This document shows, piece after piece, positions 1 to 12,712 of a DNA stretch of 64,000 bases. The position numbers were made by a program, and so were the translations under genes. Under the pieces are notes generated by a model. That model saw only the letters and a list, made by a program, of their open reading frames with translations, was not told the origin of the DNA and did no database searches. Every line of letters starts with the position of its first letter. Positions within the stretch are counted from its first letter, which is position 1. The stretch is from the NCBI GenBank assembly GCA_954871525.1, contig OX940865.1, positions 12,538,606 to 12,602,605 of the forward strand, written 5' to 3'. The stretch is from Parietaria judaica. Taxonomy: Eukaryota > Streptophyta > Magnoliopsida > Rosales > Urticaceae.

Positions 1-1204
1 AGGAAAAAAACAGAGGGCGTACGGGGGCGGGATAAGCTACACGTGGTGTGATGAGGGGCGATTTTACGTGATGTGAGCCGTGGGGCCCACGGAAAGCATG
101 CTCATCTATCTGATTACTTTACTTTAATGAGGTTGATTGATGTTATTAGTGAGTGAGTCTTTGTTTTGAGAATTATTCTTTCCCAAGGATCAAGGTTTAC
201 AATCGTTTGAAAATTCTATAATATTTATAGATGAAGGGTCTAGATTATCTTGTAAATAATTTAATGCATGAGTTTTTTTTTTTTTTTTTAATTGGCGAGG
301 TGCTACTACAATTAATTAATCAAGATTACATATATCGATTCGTAAAATAACTGATACTATTAATCGCATGTATTATTTATCAATATTACATAAATATATA
401 AATTTTTACATTTCGATAGGACTTCTTGAAGAATCACCGTTTCCTACTTGTCCAAATAAATTTTGTTAATTTAATATATGCGTTAAAATTCTTTGATTTT
501 TAATTTTATAAAATTTTATTTAGTTTTGTTTATACATCATTTATTTAATTCCTAATGTAAATCTAGGTAGTTTAGAATTGATGGATTAACTTTTTTTTTA
601 ATCAAATATAAATCTTGAAAACATAATATGTACTTGTAGCCATTTTCCCTGCATATTATACATGTATATATCGATTTTTACAATTCTTAATATTGCATTT
701 TTATTCATACAAGATAGTTTCTAGTCTACCTCAATATTTGTATTTTAGATCGTCTCGCGTTTACCCAATTAAATGGAGGTAAAAAAATGTTGAGGCTTAG
801 ACAAAAAAATAATTTATTGAGGAATGTAAAATAGAGGGCAAATAAAAAAAGAAGGCCATAAAGATGAAATGAGAAGTGTGGAAAGATCCATGTGTGCAAA
901 ACCGAAACCGCACTTAAAAAGCAATTCCACTCGATTTTCCAAATCTCTTATTTTATTTATTTTTTCCATGCTTCAAATATTATAAATTATATAGCTAATT
1001 TCGTGGATCATCTCTTTACTCTTTGTCACTATTCTTAACTTTTCCCAAACTAAGTTTTTTTTTAATATAATGAATAGTTAAGTTATGTTAGAGCTAAGCT
1101 CAGAAAAATATATACCGCAAGCTTAGAGATAATGCTCAAATAAAATACGAAATTTAAAAATACAATTTGTACAAATTGAAAAAGTTATTAAAGAAATAAA
1201 CTCT
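1..1204. other. Intergenic, no gene seen
   Basis: AT-rich DNA with poly-A/T tracts and short microsatellite-like runs. Both strands were read and no ORF with protein-family features, RNA gene or transposon end is supported. It runs up to the 9-bp duplication that marks the left edge of the MITE at 1214. Confidence 0.6.
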
Positions 1205-1213
1205 TTTTAATTA

Positions 1214-1683
1214 GGGTTAATGATGGCAAAAATACCTAAAGTTTGGTCAAAGAATCTCTCGGGTACCCAAAGTTTAAAAATGGTGGTAAAAATACCTAAA
1301 GTCATATTTGGGGAGTTGACTACTCTAATCTCGCAACATTGTTAATTTACATGTTAACTCTGACCACGCGGACAAACGTGGGTTGCCGACAGAACAATTT
1401 TTTCCACGCTAACAAGCCCACATCAGCCTCGTTTACGAGAAAACAGCGAATTAAACCCCTAAGTAATACTATTTAATACAATTAATTGAACCTCTAATGA
1501 ATTACACTTAACGAAACAGATTTTTCCACGTGGCCAGAGTTATTGGGTAAGTTAATGGCATTACAAGAATGAAGTGGTCAACTCCCCAAATATGACTTTG
1601 AGTATTTTTGCCATCTCTTTTAAACTTTAGATACCCGAGGAGTTCTTTGACCAAACTTTAAATATTTTTACCGTCATTAACCC
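1214..1683. mobile_element. Mutator-like MITE, non-autonomous
   Basis: A 470-bp non-coding element with long terminal inverted repeats. The left end begins GGGTTAATGATGGCAAAAAT and the reverse complement of the right end begins GGGTTAATGACGGTAAAAAT; similarity continues for roughly 120 bp on each side. It is flanked by a perfect 9-bp direct repeat, TTTTAATTA, at 1205-1213 and 1684-1692. A 9-bp target-site duplication with long TIRs is the signature of Mutator-like transposons (established knowledge). No transposase is encoded, so it must have moved in trans. The interior contains a G-box core (CACGTG) near 1507. Related sequence blocks occur at 14.5, 16.7 and 52.1 kb. Confidence 0.85.
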
Positions 1684-1692
1684 TTTTAATTA

Positions 1693-4600
1693 AAGGGGTC
1701 ATAAAACAAAAGCCATTGTGAGGTTTGATAGTTTAGTTCAATCAATTGTGAAATTAAAGCGTTTAGTCTTATTAATCGGTCGTCTTTACATTTCGTGTCG
1801 TGTTATTGTTGAACTTTTATAATAATCGATGATGATGTCTTTTTTATTTTGGTTCGAAGCATTAAATGAAGGTGGATATTTTGGGGTGTGACTTGTGAGA
1901 GAGATGTACGTTTTAGTTGTATACCGAAACATTTTAAATTGGCAATCTACAGGGTAGAACAGTAAAAATGTTCCAATTGTACTTAATCAGAAAGTTCAAA
2001 TGATCGGTTATCTTCATTTATCAGTAATCGATTAACAAATAATAACTTACAAGAAATTAGTTAATCGGTTATCTCGCCACTTATGATAGTTATTGGTATT
2101 AAACGGTGAGAACCCGGTGATTTATCGACAACTTTTATAAATATGAAATAATTTTGAGAATATATATACTTACTTTATATATAAAGTTCAAATTTAATTT
2201 CATATGGGAATACAAATAAATCCAATTAAATATTTCAAATTCCCATATAGAATAAAATTATCCAACAAATACGACTAAATTAAGTAAATTAATTCGTTGA
2301 AATACTAAATTGCTAATGAAACAAAATCCAAAATGTAGTACTTTTGTTGTGTAAAGTGAAAATGTCGAAACTTTGGTAAATCTGAAATTAAAAAATCAAA
2401 TCACATATTTATATATAAAAAAATTCATCAAAAGAACAAGAAAACTTTATAGAAAAATCATAAAAATTACAAAATCTATAACTTTAATACTTTTGCTGCA
2501 CAAAGTGAAAATATCACGATAGTGAATCAGAAAGTAAACAACTATATAATATCACGCATCTATATCAATATTTAGTAAACAACTATATAATCACGTATCT
2601 AAAATAATATTTATTAGAACAACACGAAAAATTGAAAACAGATAAAAAATTGTAAAATCCAAAAATTAGATAACTTTACCGGATAGTGAAAATATAGAAA
2701 AGTTAATAAATTTGATAGTAAACAATCATAAAATCAACAAGGCAGTTTAACAGGAACGAGTTTGCAATCTTAGAATCAAGTGGGCAATTATATTCAAGCA
2801 TGATTATTAAGGAAACTCATAATTTGAGTCTTAACGAAGATATTAAACTAGACCAATGATGGTAAATATAAAAGTGAAATGTCGTTTGTCACTTGAATCT
2901 AACATCACACATCGATGAATTTTTCCGTGATAATCTTAATCTCGAGTGAACACATTATGTGATGAGATCAAGGATCCGATTTTTGCGATAATCGAGCGAT
3001 TAATCGCTGAAAAACACTTCTCGATAACTTATCTTCTCTAATCATTATCTTTTTATATTTATCGCGATGAAAAACAAGTCAGTTATCTCTCAAACTTATC
3101 AAGTGTATTTTCTCGAAAAGCAAGCTACGTTTCAGTCAAAAATGATAAGTCAACCCTCGTATAAATTTTTCTTTTTTGCGACAGAAGTTCCAACTTCTTT
3201 TAATTTAGAAATTTAAATGTATTTTTAGGGTTTTTTTTAGTAGATCTTGAGTGTTTTATTGTTTAAATGTTGTATATGTATAAATCATGTCAGTTTTTTC
3301 ACATTTTTATTCTATATTTGTAGTAGTTACTTAGAAGCTATTAGGTTAAATGAAAGTTAAACTTTGAGTTTCATATTAGTTTAATTGTACATTTTACGTT
3401 TTGAATCAAATGTTGTAGTTGAAATTGATTTTTTTTTAAAAGTATATGATGGAATATAGATGAATCAAGATGGTTTGTGTGTGTTTTTATTAAATCTTTT
3501 TGCAGATTTTGGTTATATTTAAGGGTTTATGCAAATTATTTCTAATTGCGACAAAAATACCAATTTTCCTAAAAACTGTGAATTTGAGATATATTTTAAT
3601 TTTTTTTCTTCTGTAATTTCATTTTGTAACATTGTATATAATTAGGAAACTGTTAGTTTACATAATTATTTTTATAATTTGATGTCTTTCTGAATTATAT
3701 GACCTTATTGCGGCAAAATTACATATTTTTGGAAATTAGTTAAGTTAAGCTAGTTGGTCTTATTTTTTTTTTTTATGTAAAATCATTTTATAACATTGTA
3801 TATAACTTATAAAATGTGAGGTTGACATAATTATTTTTAATTTGAAATTTGTTCATAGACAAGGAAATTCGATTTCTTGCTCTATAGTTCAATACGAGGC
3901 CACTCTCGATATTCTATGAAGTTCTATTATTATAACGTTGACTCTTCTCGCGGTTGTTTGATCCGGATCTCCGAGCACGTCACAAAGAGATCTTTGATTA
4001 CGCTAAAAGAGGCCATTTTTGTTTCGTATATACTTATATGGTTGTGTATATATATTTATGTATGCACGGGTTTATGATATCGATCATATAATGTTGTAGA
4101 ATAACTTTTAAACAAAAAATTTCATGCATGTACATTTAAAAAACAAACGGTTAAGCTATGTGAAAAACCGTTCATGTAATTTTGATAATTTTTTTGTATT
4201 ATGCCGTAAACGGGTACAGTCAAATTTTTATATCAATACGGGTGTAGAACTTTCCTACATTATGGCCAAATACGAAGTTGTGCAGTTCGAGCAAGAAGTT
4301 GGGATCATTATTCTTCTTATAAAAATAATTCCGGGGTGAGTAATATATTTCATTCCATCATTGTAAAATACTCTCTCTATTGGGAAAGCTTCCATTTAAT
4401 GGAAAGTTCTATTTATGTAATTAATTAATTTTAGAAAATCTCATTAAATGTCTAAAAAGTAACAAATTTTTAAAGATTGCCCATAGTTGCATGAATCTAT
4501 TTTTGCCCACTTATGATATTTGTGTTCCCAAACTAACCCTTATATATAATTACTAATTTTAAATATAAAAATTAAAATTTATTTATTTATTTATTAATCA

Positions 4601-4710
4601 TTGACCAGTGCTAATTAGTTGGCTTTAATTCAAAATTCAAAAAATAAATTAAAACCCTAAATCACTCCCTCTTTCTCTCTTCTCACGCTCACCATTACTC
4701 CTCTACACAA
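1693..4710. other. Intergenic, possible degraded hAT-like repeat
   Basis: No gene is supported. Between about 2000 and 3130 there are repeated TCGATAATCG/ATCGGTTAT-like motifs of the kind that fill the hAT-type elements at 11.1-12.7 and 52.8-53.6 kb, so this is probably an old relative, but no matching ends or target duplication could be located. The small ORFs at 3877-4077 and 4124-4339 show no family features and look like chance ORFs. Confidence 0.4.
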
Positions 4711-4937
4711 TGTAATTTTTGTTACACTTACGTAATTGTAGTTACGATTATGTAATTATAGTTACGATTACATCGCTGTAGTTACAATTACGTAACTACG
4801 TAATTGTAGTTACGATTACGATTATCAATGTAAATTTTTGTTACACTTACGTATATGTAGTAACGACTACAAAAGTAATTTTTGTTACACTTACGTAACT
4901 GTAGTTACGATTACGTAACTGTAATTACTTTACGTAA
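4711..4937. repeat. Complex tandem repeat, palindromic TTACG units
   Basis: About 225 bp built from variants of GTAGTTACGATTACGTAA, interspersed three times with TAATTTTTGTTACACTTACGTA (near 4712, 4829 and 4875). Units contain the self-complementary core TTACGTAA, so the array can pair with itself. It resembles a degenerate higher-order satellite; no function is evident. Confidence 0.75.
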
Positions 4938-5445
4938 GAAGGACGGAGATGACGATCAAAGAAGATGAAGGCTGCAGAGAGAGATGGCAACGATATACCT
5001 ACAAAATACGAACATTATAATTCAAAGTAATAATAGCTTTATATTATGGAAATAATCACGTTAAAAAATTCCACAAAAAGAGGATGATTTGAATAATTAT
5101 AATAAAAGCTATCACATAAAAAGAAATCAGTTTTAATTCTATGTAATACAAAACCAAGAGTATTATAGTCTATAAATTATAACTTGGGTAGTATTTAATG
5201 GTAATAAATCTATTGGGTATTTTTTTAGAAGGTTTGAGTTCAAATGAGCATTTCCCTCGTTTACCTATTAATTTTTTAAAGTTTTTTCTTGGTTACTATA
5301 TTGGTATTAGGATATACTATATTGTCTGTTTTAGTTTTACTTTACTATCTTGCACTCAATTATTCATTTCATTCTCTCAAATTACATTTTATTTTCTTTC
5401 TCTGTTTCTTCACAATCGACTCTTATACACTTCCTTAAAAAATTG

Positions 5446-5448
<3 letters not shown>

Positions 5449-5493
<45 letters not shown>
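5449..5493. repeat. TA dinucleotide microsatellite
   Basis: Uninterrupted alternating T-A run of about 45 bp. The ORFs that run through it (tyrosine-isoleucine repeats) are translation artefacts. Confidence 0.95.
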
Positions 5494-5496
<3 letters not shown>

Positions 5497-7270
5497 TTAA
5501 GGAAAACTTGGATAAATATTTTTCAAACCATTAATAATTTATCTTTTATAATCATCAAGCACCAAAACTCTAAAACTAATCTTCAAAATTTTGTAGACAA
5601 TTTTACCCCTGATCTAATATCTAAGACAGTTTAAACTTTAAACTGTCTAAAGTCTAATAAACAAAATAGTCTAAAAAAATGTTAAAGAGTAGTTTTAGAA
5701 TTTTAATGTTTGATAAAACAAAAAGTCAATAGTAATGCTTTAGAAAATATTTATTCAAGCTTTCCTGAATTACTGGGATTGACTTGAAAAGAGGTTGGTT
5801 TCGTTTGGTTGTGATATTGCGTTGCCTAATTATTTTTTTCTTAATTTTAGTGGTTTCTTAATTATAAAATGGACGAATATTTTCTGGGTGTTGGATCGAA
5901 CAGAAGATCGAAGGTTTCATGAAATTGAAGGATCAACTTATTAATTTCTAGTTTTTGACACGTTTGCTTGTAGTTTGTTCTTTCTTTATATAGTATACGT
6001 TATTTGGATTACTTTGGTGGATAAGCATATCATATACAATTTGGCTTAAAATTAATATTATTTGGTATTGTTGTATATTACTTGTGCAAACTCAGCCTTA
6101 CACGAAACGTAAACACGCTCAGTATGGCCAGAAGAACAGTCATTTTTATTTATTTATTTATTATTATACATATACATGTTGACTACTATATAGTATATAA
6201 TATAGTTTAGACTTTAGAGCTTTTTATTATTTATTAATACCGATTAGTAATATATACAACTAGACAGAATTGGATGGTAATCTGTTCAGTGACGGAGTGA
6301 GCCCTTCGATCGGTATGAACTCTGGTGAGTCAACGACTTATTTTGTTATAAGCAAAACTAATTTAAAAAACTATGGTATTTCAATATTCGAATTATTTAC
6401 GACAATAAATATCATATTCGATTATTAATAAAATAAAATACGTTTCTCAATTATAAGAAATCTTGTGCTTCAAGAGAACTTTTGAATTTTGATAGAGAAG
6501 CGCTATGTTTATCACTAATTGATAAAATCACTCACATTTTCATAATTGATTAAATAAAATTATGAACAAATTTAAAATAAATATATCATAATCCTATCTC
6601 GTTTTGTCTTTCTTTTATCTCTTCTTTTATCCCTTACGCAAAATTGAGTGATGGCTTGAGCCTTGAGTTAGTTGATTATTATTTTTTAAGCAAATTTAAG
6701 ATAAGACAACCAAAATAATGAAAAATTGAACGTCTCAGCTTTTATACTTTGAGGTTGAAGAAACACTGAATTCCCGCTAAGTATTTGGCCAAATTTCTCG
6801 AGGCCACTCTTCTCGATCAATGCCCCGCCGTGATTGTCTAGTCTCGAGATCCGATCATGCTGATCATGCTTGTGAGGTGATTCTCCATGGGAGTTCAGTT
6901 ATAAGCTCGTTCTTGAGTTAGGATATGTGGTAGCTTGTGACTTCTGAGGATAGAGGTGAGTGAAATCTTGTGAGGTTAATGTTTGAGTTTGTATTTACTT
7001 TACTGGTTTTATGCTCTTGATTCTTGTTTGATTCTTTGGAATCAAACCCTAATTCAACGAGTCACAAAACGTTAAGTATCTCAAAAAAAAAAAAATTAAC
7101 ACCAACAAATTATTGTGATGCGCTTTTTAGTGTGAGAAGTCCATATCCACTTGTCGCTTTTAATAGTAGTTCTTCGAGTACAATCTCTCAATCTAACATT
7201 TGCTATAGAAAGAGAAAATCCACGCTCACACATACATAAACTACGATTAGGTATTCATAAGCTCTTGTAC
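5494..7270. other. Intergenic, no gene seen
   Basis: AT-rich DNA to about 6750, then a more GC-balanced stretch (6760-7270) with no intact reading frame. The latter leads into an LTR-like segment at 7280-7510 and may be a degraded retroelement, but no protein motif could be read. Confidence 0.4.
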
Positions 7271-7279
7271 ATGTAGACC

Positions 7280-7510
7280 GGGTTCTTGTGATTGTCTCCG
7301 TTGAAGCTCAAAGAAGTTGTACGGAGTAGTTTAGTGTTTGAGAGTGAATCTTTGTAAGAGAGCATGAGGGTGTAACCGGTGATGATATTTAGTGCATTTG
7401 TTCCGGGAATTTCGCCGGAGCAAGGAGTGGATGTACGTCGAAGATCACGATTTGATCTCCGGCCGAACTACTCTCCAAATGGTGTGTTCTTTCCACTTTA
7501 CATTTAGTCA
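7280..7510 (+). repeat. Possible LTR retrotransposon remnant
   Basis: The stretch has the look of the R-U5 part of a plant Copia LTR: an arginine-rich GAGCAAGGAGTGGATGTA context followed by a CCGAACTACTCTCCAAA block and then a GTGTTCTTTCC tail. This is pattern memory, not a match. No second LTR, primer-binding site or target duplication was found, so it is reported only as a candidate. Confidence 0.3.
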
Positions 7511-7832
7511 GTTTCGTCTGTATGATTGATTCGTAATCGGGTTATATTCTTTGTGCAAGAATCGGTGAGAATATGCAACAATATCGAACGACATGTTACG
7601 CGTTTCTTAAGATTAGAAGAGAACAAAGAAACAGAACGAGGCTATACAAATTGCGACTAAGGCGCAAGGCAATTTCCAATGTCCCCGAACACACAAGTTA
7701 CTTAAGTTACAAGTTACATACATGTTTTGCGCCAAAACACACACATATATCATCAGAGAAGATGATCGGTTAAAGTAAAGTCACAGCACGTACAGTTTTG
7801 TCGTGCTTATTCTATACACTTCCGTCAAATGT

Positions 7833-10800
7833 TCAGGCCAGGAACTTCTCCAACAGGTTTCCGAAGAAGAAGCTCGTCTTGCCCCACCCGCTCGACTCCG
7901 CGGCGGGCGCCTTGGAGACCGTCGTGACCTTCTTGACGCTGAGCATCATGGTGTGGCCGATCTCCTTGCGGAGGGCCTCGATGGTCTTGACGTCGACGGT
8001 GTGCCCCGACGCGTCCCTCACGAAGAACACGTTCACCCCCTGCTCGCCCACCGTCGACACACCAGCGCGCGACACAGACAGCCCGTTCTCCCGCAGGATC
8101 CGCGTAACTTCCGAGAGCAGGCCCACTCGGTCCTTGGCACACAGCTCCAGCCTCAGGCCCTGTGTTTGAAGGTGTTAAAAGAGAGTGAACCTTTCAAGTC
8201 GCGGGCTCGTTCTTAAAGATACAAGTTCAAATAGCGTGTAATTCGATCGCGTGAGATACTGACCTCGCTTACTCGTCTCTGGATTGCGGCTTCGATGCAT
8301 TTGATGACACGTTCCTTCTCTCCTTCGGTGTCGAGGGTACAGCCATCCATGTGACGGATGTAATATTCCTGTGGTTAAGTTATTGAACGTCAAGATGATG
8401 ATAATATATGATGTGATTATTGATTGGTATTTGTACTTTTAATTATCAAGCAGTTTGTACTTAAATTATGTTTGCATATCGGTGGTATCCCGGGGATGTG
8501 CGCCGCGGATCTGGACTGTGTCCCATAGTCATAGATAGCTGAAATGACCCATCTTTGGTATATTTTGTGTGATTTAATCTGTCCGTTTTAGAAATAGCGG
8601 AAGTAACTCCTCTCTTATAGTTTATTGTAGATTTGGAAATTCAACTGTCAATTAACGTTAAATAAATTCGGATTTACATTAGAAAAATCTTTAAATTTTA
8701 TATCAAAGAGCTAAATCCACACTAAAATCATAAAAGAGAGACCATTTCTGCTATTTTTAGAATGGAGGGGCCAAACCCGAACATCCATCTTAAAAGACGG
8801 GTCAATTTTCTATTTTTAGAACGTTATGGTGATTCCGAACATCCCTCGTAAAAAAGAGGCAATAGTGCCTATAATTCGATTATGTTTTGTAATATTTTGT
8901 TCTCCAAATTTCATATTTGATTTAAGGGATTTTTTTTACTAGGATATTTACGTGACTTGTTTATATACAAATTTATATTCTCCTATCTACACTTTCAGCT
9001 ATCATGATACTATGAGTTATAGCACGAACCTGTGAAGCATAAGGGGCGTCGGAAGAGATGGTCGCATGGAAAACGACGTATTGCATATCCGTGAGCGTGC
9101 AAACAATGTCGAACATGAGCTTGGCGCGGTCCTTGCACCGCACGCTCACCACCGAGTACCCTTTCTCCTCGCAGCGCTCGATCGTGATCTTAGGCTTGAA
9201 CGCCGATGGCGAGCACTCCACCTCCGCCGCGCGCCCGCAGCTCTCATAGTCCCTATCAGCGAAGAGCATCTGGTGCAGCCTCCGATCGATGTGCGTGAAG
9301 CCGGGCGAGAAGTTGGTGGAGCCCACCTTCTCATGCTCGTCCTCGCACGCACGCAGGATGTTGTTGAGCTGCTCCTCCATGGCGGAGAGCCTCGTGGGAT
9401 CGTTGACTGCGCGACACGTGGCATCATCAGTGACGTAGAGAACGCAAGCGATGCGGCGGTTGTGCGTCCAGACCTCGGCGGCGTAGACGTTGAAGCGGAG
9501 GTTGGCGAGGACGGCGGAGATCTCTGAGAGCAGACCGGGACGGTCTCGGCCAATGAGCTCTATGGTGGTGTGGTCGCCGAGGGAGTGTACGCCCACCTGT
9601 TTTCCGGGCCTGGCCTTTGATCCCTCTTTGGTCTTTGGCCCTAATGCCTGGCCCAACACAGAGGATGATGTCAATGATCGATACATATCTCGTCACGGGT
9701 CTAAAACCGATATACCCTTCTTTCTTATAGTTTCGTTAATTCACTCTTATCGATTTTTTCTCTCGATTAACAGATTGATACAATAAAGTGTTGAAAGAGC
9801 AAACCGATACAGAGTGATAAGTTCAGAGAGCAAGCTGATAAAGCTTACACTATTAGTAAATTCCGGTTCAGTTAATTAGCCTTACGTTCTCTTCCGGTTT
9901 AAGCACGGAGAAGCAGAGAGGAACGAGAAGAAAAGAGTTTATGTATACCTTCTCTATGTACTCAATGGTTTTACTGTCCGTGACTTTGTTTCCTTGCTGA
10001 TCAGTGACATGAAACACTGCCCAAAAACAACACACAAATTTAGAAGTAGAGCCTACAAATCCGAGCTTACGTTAGCGAGAAATACATACGTACCATCCAT
10101 GAACCATCCTCCATCAGAGGAAATGTAAGCTTTCGTGATGATGAGGTCCAAGTCCGACAGAATCTGAACCACTTCGAGCAGAATTCCCGGCTTGTTAACG
10201 CTATCAAGCTGAGCAAACAATAAAGATATGTGATTTTTTTTAGAAAAAGACAGAGCCTGAAATTTCAGGCAAGGCTTGCTAAAATGGGCCATCGGATCGA
10301 GATGTAACTGTCCAAATTAACTATTCACTATTTAATAGAACTTAATCTTTGCGGATATCTATGTCATAGAAAATTTGAACCGGAAATTCTTGGCACACGA
10401 ATCCGGAACTAGAAATTGCAGTTGAGCGAAAACGAACATGTACCGGTCTTAAATATTAACAGAAAAAAAGCAGAACTGAACGGTATAGGGAGATACCGGT
10501 CTTCTATATAAACAGTTCTCGTCTCGTACATACCTTAATTAGAGTAGTTTCGCTGCAAGTGGAATTATCGACGGACACCCTGAAAAACAAGAAGGCGAGA
10601 ACGACACATTCCAAAATTATATCAACAGATAAAAAAAAAGAGTATGCAAATAATGTCACGGAGATTGTCATAACAGTGTCGTCCTGAAACGTCAAGAACG
10701 AAGAACAGTTAAACAAGACCGCGACTTGGAAGCTATGAAATCGAGACTTCAATAAAATAAAAAATAAACCTTGGTGGATTAATTCTTGTGCTCAAGTTCT

Positions 10801-10840
10801 CATATTCAGGGTCAAAATATGGCCAACACACTTCTGCCAT
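7833..10840 (-). CDS. ACR3: ACT domain repeat protein (ACR3 type)
   Basis: Predicted 449-aa ACR-family protein, a group of plant proteins with four ACT domains, thought to bind amino acids or related metabolites as sensors. Seven coding exons join in frame: 10840-10770, 10579-10534, 10208-10094, 10016-9949, 9647-9030, 8368-8264 and 8159-7833, all with GT-AG junctions. The start ATG at 10840 gives [20 protein letters not shown], the conserved ACR N-terminus. ACT1 (about residues 40-100) has [12 protein letters not shown] and [21 protein letters not shown]2 (about 125-200) has [13 protein letters not shown] and [19 protein letters not shown]3 (about 258-330) has the [20 protein letters not shown] block; ACT4 (about 343-420) has [16 protein letters not shown]. 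The C-terminus [15 protein letters not shown] and the GVHSLGDHT block point to ACR3 rather than ACR4/5/6/8. Length fits the family (about 450 aa). The 8369-9029 intron holds repeat-like sequence. Confidence 0.93.
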
Positions 10841-11099
10841 TTACGCCTTCGTTCCTTGATGTCCCACAAGAACAACACATTAAACATCTCAAGATAATTA
10901 AACGAATTGATGCACATTTTTATTTACTTTTCTTTATTGGTTTGTGACCCAAAAATGGCAAGACCATGTAGTAAATGAAAGTGAAACAAGACATTCTAAA
11001 TGTACGAACGGCGCTCAACAAAAGATTCCCAAAAAGATTATAATAAAATACAAAAAGGCACATAGTATAAAGCTGATGAGGAACTAAAGTGGTTTAAAT

Positions 11100-12712
11100 C
11101 AAGGTTCAACTTACCGATGTTACCGATAAACTGATTACCGTTTTCGACGGATTAATCGATAGCTTACCGATTAACCGACGGAAAACCTATAATACTGTAG
11201 CTTACCGATTATCGATACTTTTCGATGATTATCGACGGATTATCGATACTTTTCGATACTTTTCGACGGAAAACTTATAAAATATTTTAAGCTTGTATTT
11301 GCCCAATTTAAAATAATGTTTTAAAAATACCAAAAATAAAAGCATGTCATGATAATTATTGATTCTATTCTATTATCTAATAAATTAATAATAGAATGTC
11401 ATGATATAAAAAACAGTTTCATACACAAACATATATATATATATATAATCATATACAAACACATATAATTCTCATCACATCAACTTAGAAGACTTTTGCC
11501 GCAATTATGAGAAAATTCAAATTAATCTCAAATATGAAAATAAGTTACACCAAGATTTCATATTATTTTTTTAAAAAATATTTTATCAACGAAAACACCA
11601 AAAAAAATGAAGAGATTACCTCACAAATCACAAAAGATAAACTTAGAAGACTTTTGCCGTAATTATGAAAAACTCCGAATTAAGCTCAAATATGCAAATA
11701 AAATATACCAAAATCACAGATTAATATGTCAATAAATAATTAATGAAATAGAAACATAAAAATTTGAATAAATTACTTCAAAAATTAAAAAATATGAATT
11801 TTTAGACTTTTTACACGAAAGTCTTGTAATCTAAAAATTCAAGAACTCAAGAAATCAAAAGCTCAAACATTCATATTTCTTTGGAAATATAATATTTTGA
11901 ACCCTATACAATCAACAAATTATAACAAAGTATGTACATTTCGAGTAAATTCCTAAATTCAAAACCTTATATACATTTGCCTAACAAGCATGATAATCCG
12001 AATTTAACCTAAATCTAACAAAATAATTATAAAATAAGTCATCAAAACATGTTTTCATAAAAAAATATTCATAAGAATGCAAAAAAATAAACAAAAGATG
12101 ATAAAGTTCCAAGCTTTACTCATTTCTAAACATAAATCTCATATAAAACTAACTCTTTATATTTTAACACATGAAATGCCCTAAAAATCGTATAAATGAG
12201 TACATATCAAAGAAGAAATGATTGATTCATATAGATTTAACATTATATGTCATTAATTTACCAAAAACTACAAAAAATTCCAAGAAATTCGGTTAAAAAT
12301 GAATAAATCAAAACTTTTGAAACTTATGCCAAGAATCGATTAATCAGTGAAAATATGATAATTTGTCGAAAAATTTGCAACTTACCAGTTCGAAAATCAA
12401 GTTTTCGTATAAGATTTGGTCGTCGGCTGTCGAAAAGACCGAAAAGTCTCGGTTTTTCACTGGTAAGCTCGAAAATTGTATAAAATTTGGTCATTGGCTG
12501 TCGAAAAGACCGAAAAATCTCTAAAAATTGATTTTTTTTAATTGACCGAAAAGTATCAAATTTTTACACTAAAAATAGCGATAATCGGTTGGTCTTCGGT
12601 TTATCGAAAAGCTCGATAATCGTCGAAAAATGGATAAAACGGTAAGTATTATAGCCGGTAACTTACCGGTAACTACCGGTAAGCTCGATAATCGTCGGTA
12701 ATGCGAACCTTG
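11100..12712. mobile_element. hAT-type non-autonomous element in ACR3 leader intron
   Basis: A 1613-bp element with ends CAAGGTTC (left) and GAACCTTG (right), followed inward by related TTACCGA blocks, flanked by the perfect 8-bp direct repeat GTTTAAAT at 11092-11099 and 12713-12720. An 8-bp duplication with short TIRs beginning CA is typical of hAT transposons (established knowledge). Both subterminal regions are crowded with TCGATAATCG, TTTTCGA and ACCGGTAA motifs, which would be candidate transposase-binding repeats. The AT-rich centre has no transposase-like ORF. An extra G on both sides allows a 9-bp reading of the duplication. Confidence 0.85.

Noticed and set aside
7803..8216. Long plus-strand ORFs over the ACR3 last exon (7798-8216)
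   Set aside because: They are antisense shadows of the GC-rich exon at 7833-8159; protein is low-complexity with no family.
8375..8880. Possible MITE in the ACR3 intron 8369-9029
   Set aside because: CCGAACATCC occurs twice and some text looks repetitive, but no inverted ends or duplication could be matched.
9058..9786. Plus-strand and alternative minus-strand ORFs over ACR3 exon 5
   Set aside because: Same GC-rich exon in other frames; only one frame has ACT motifs.
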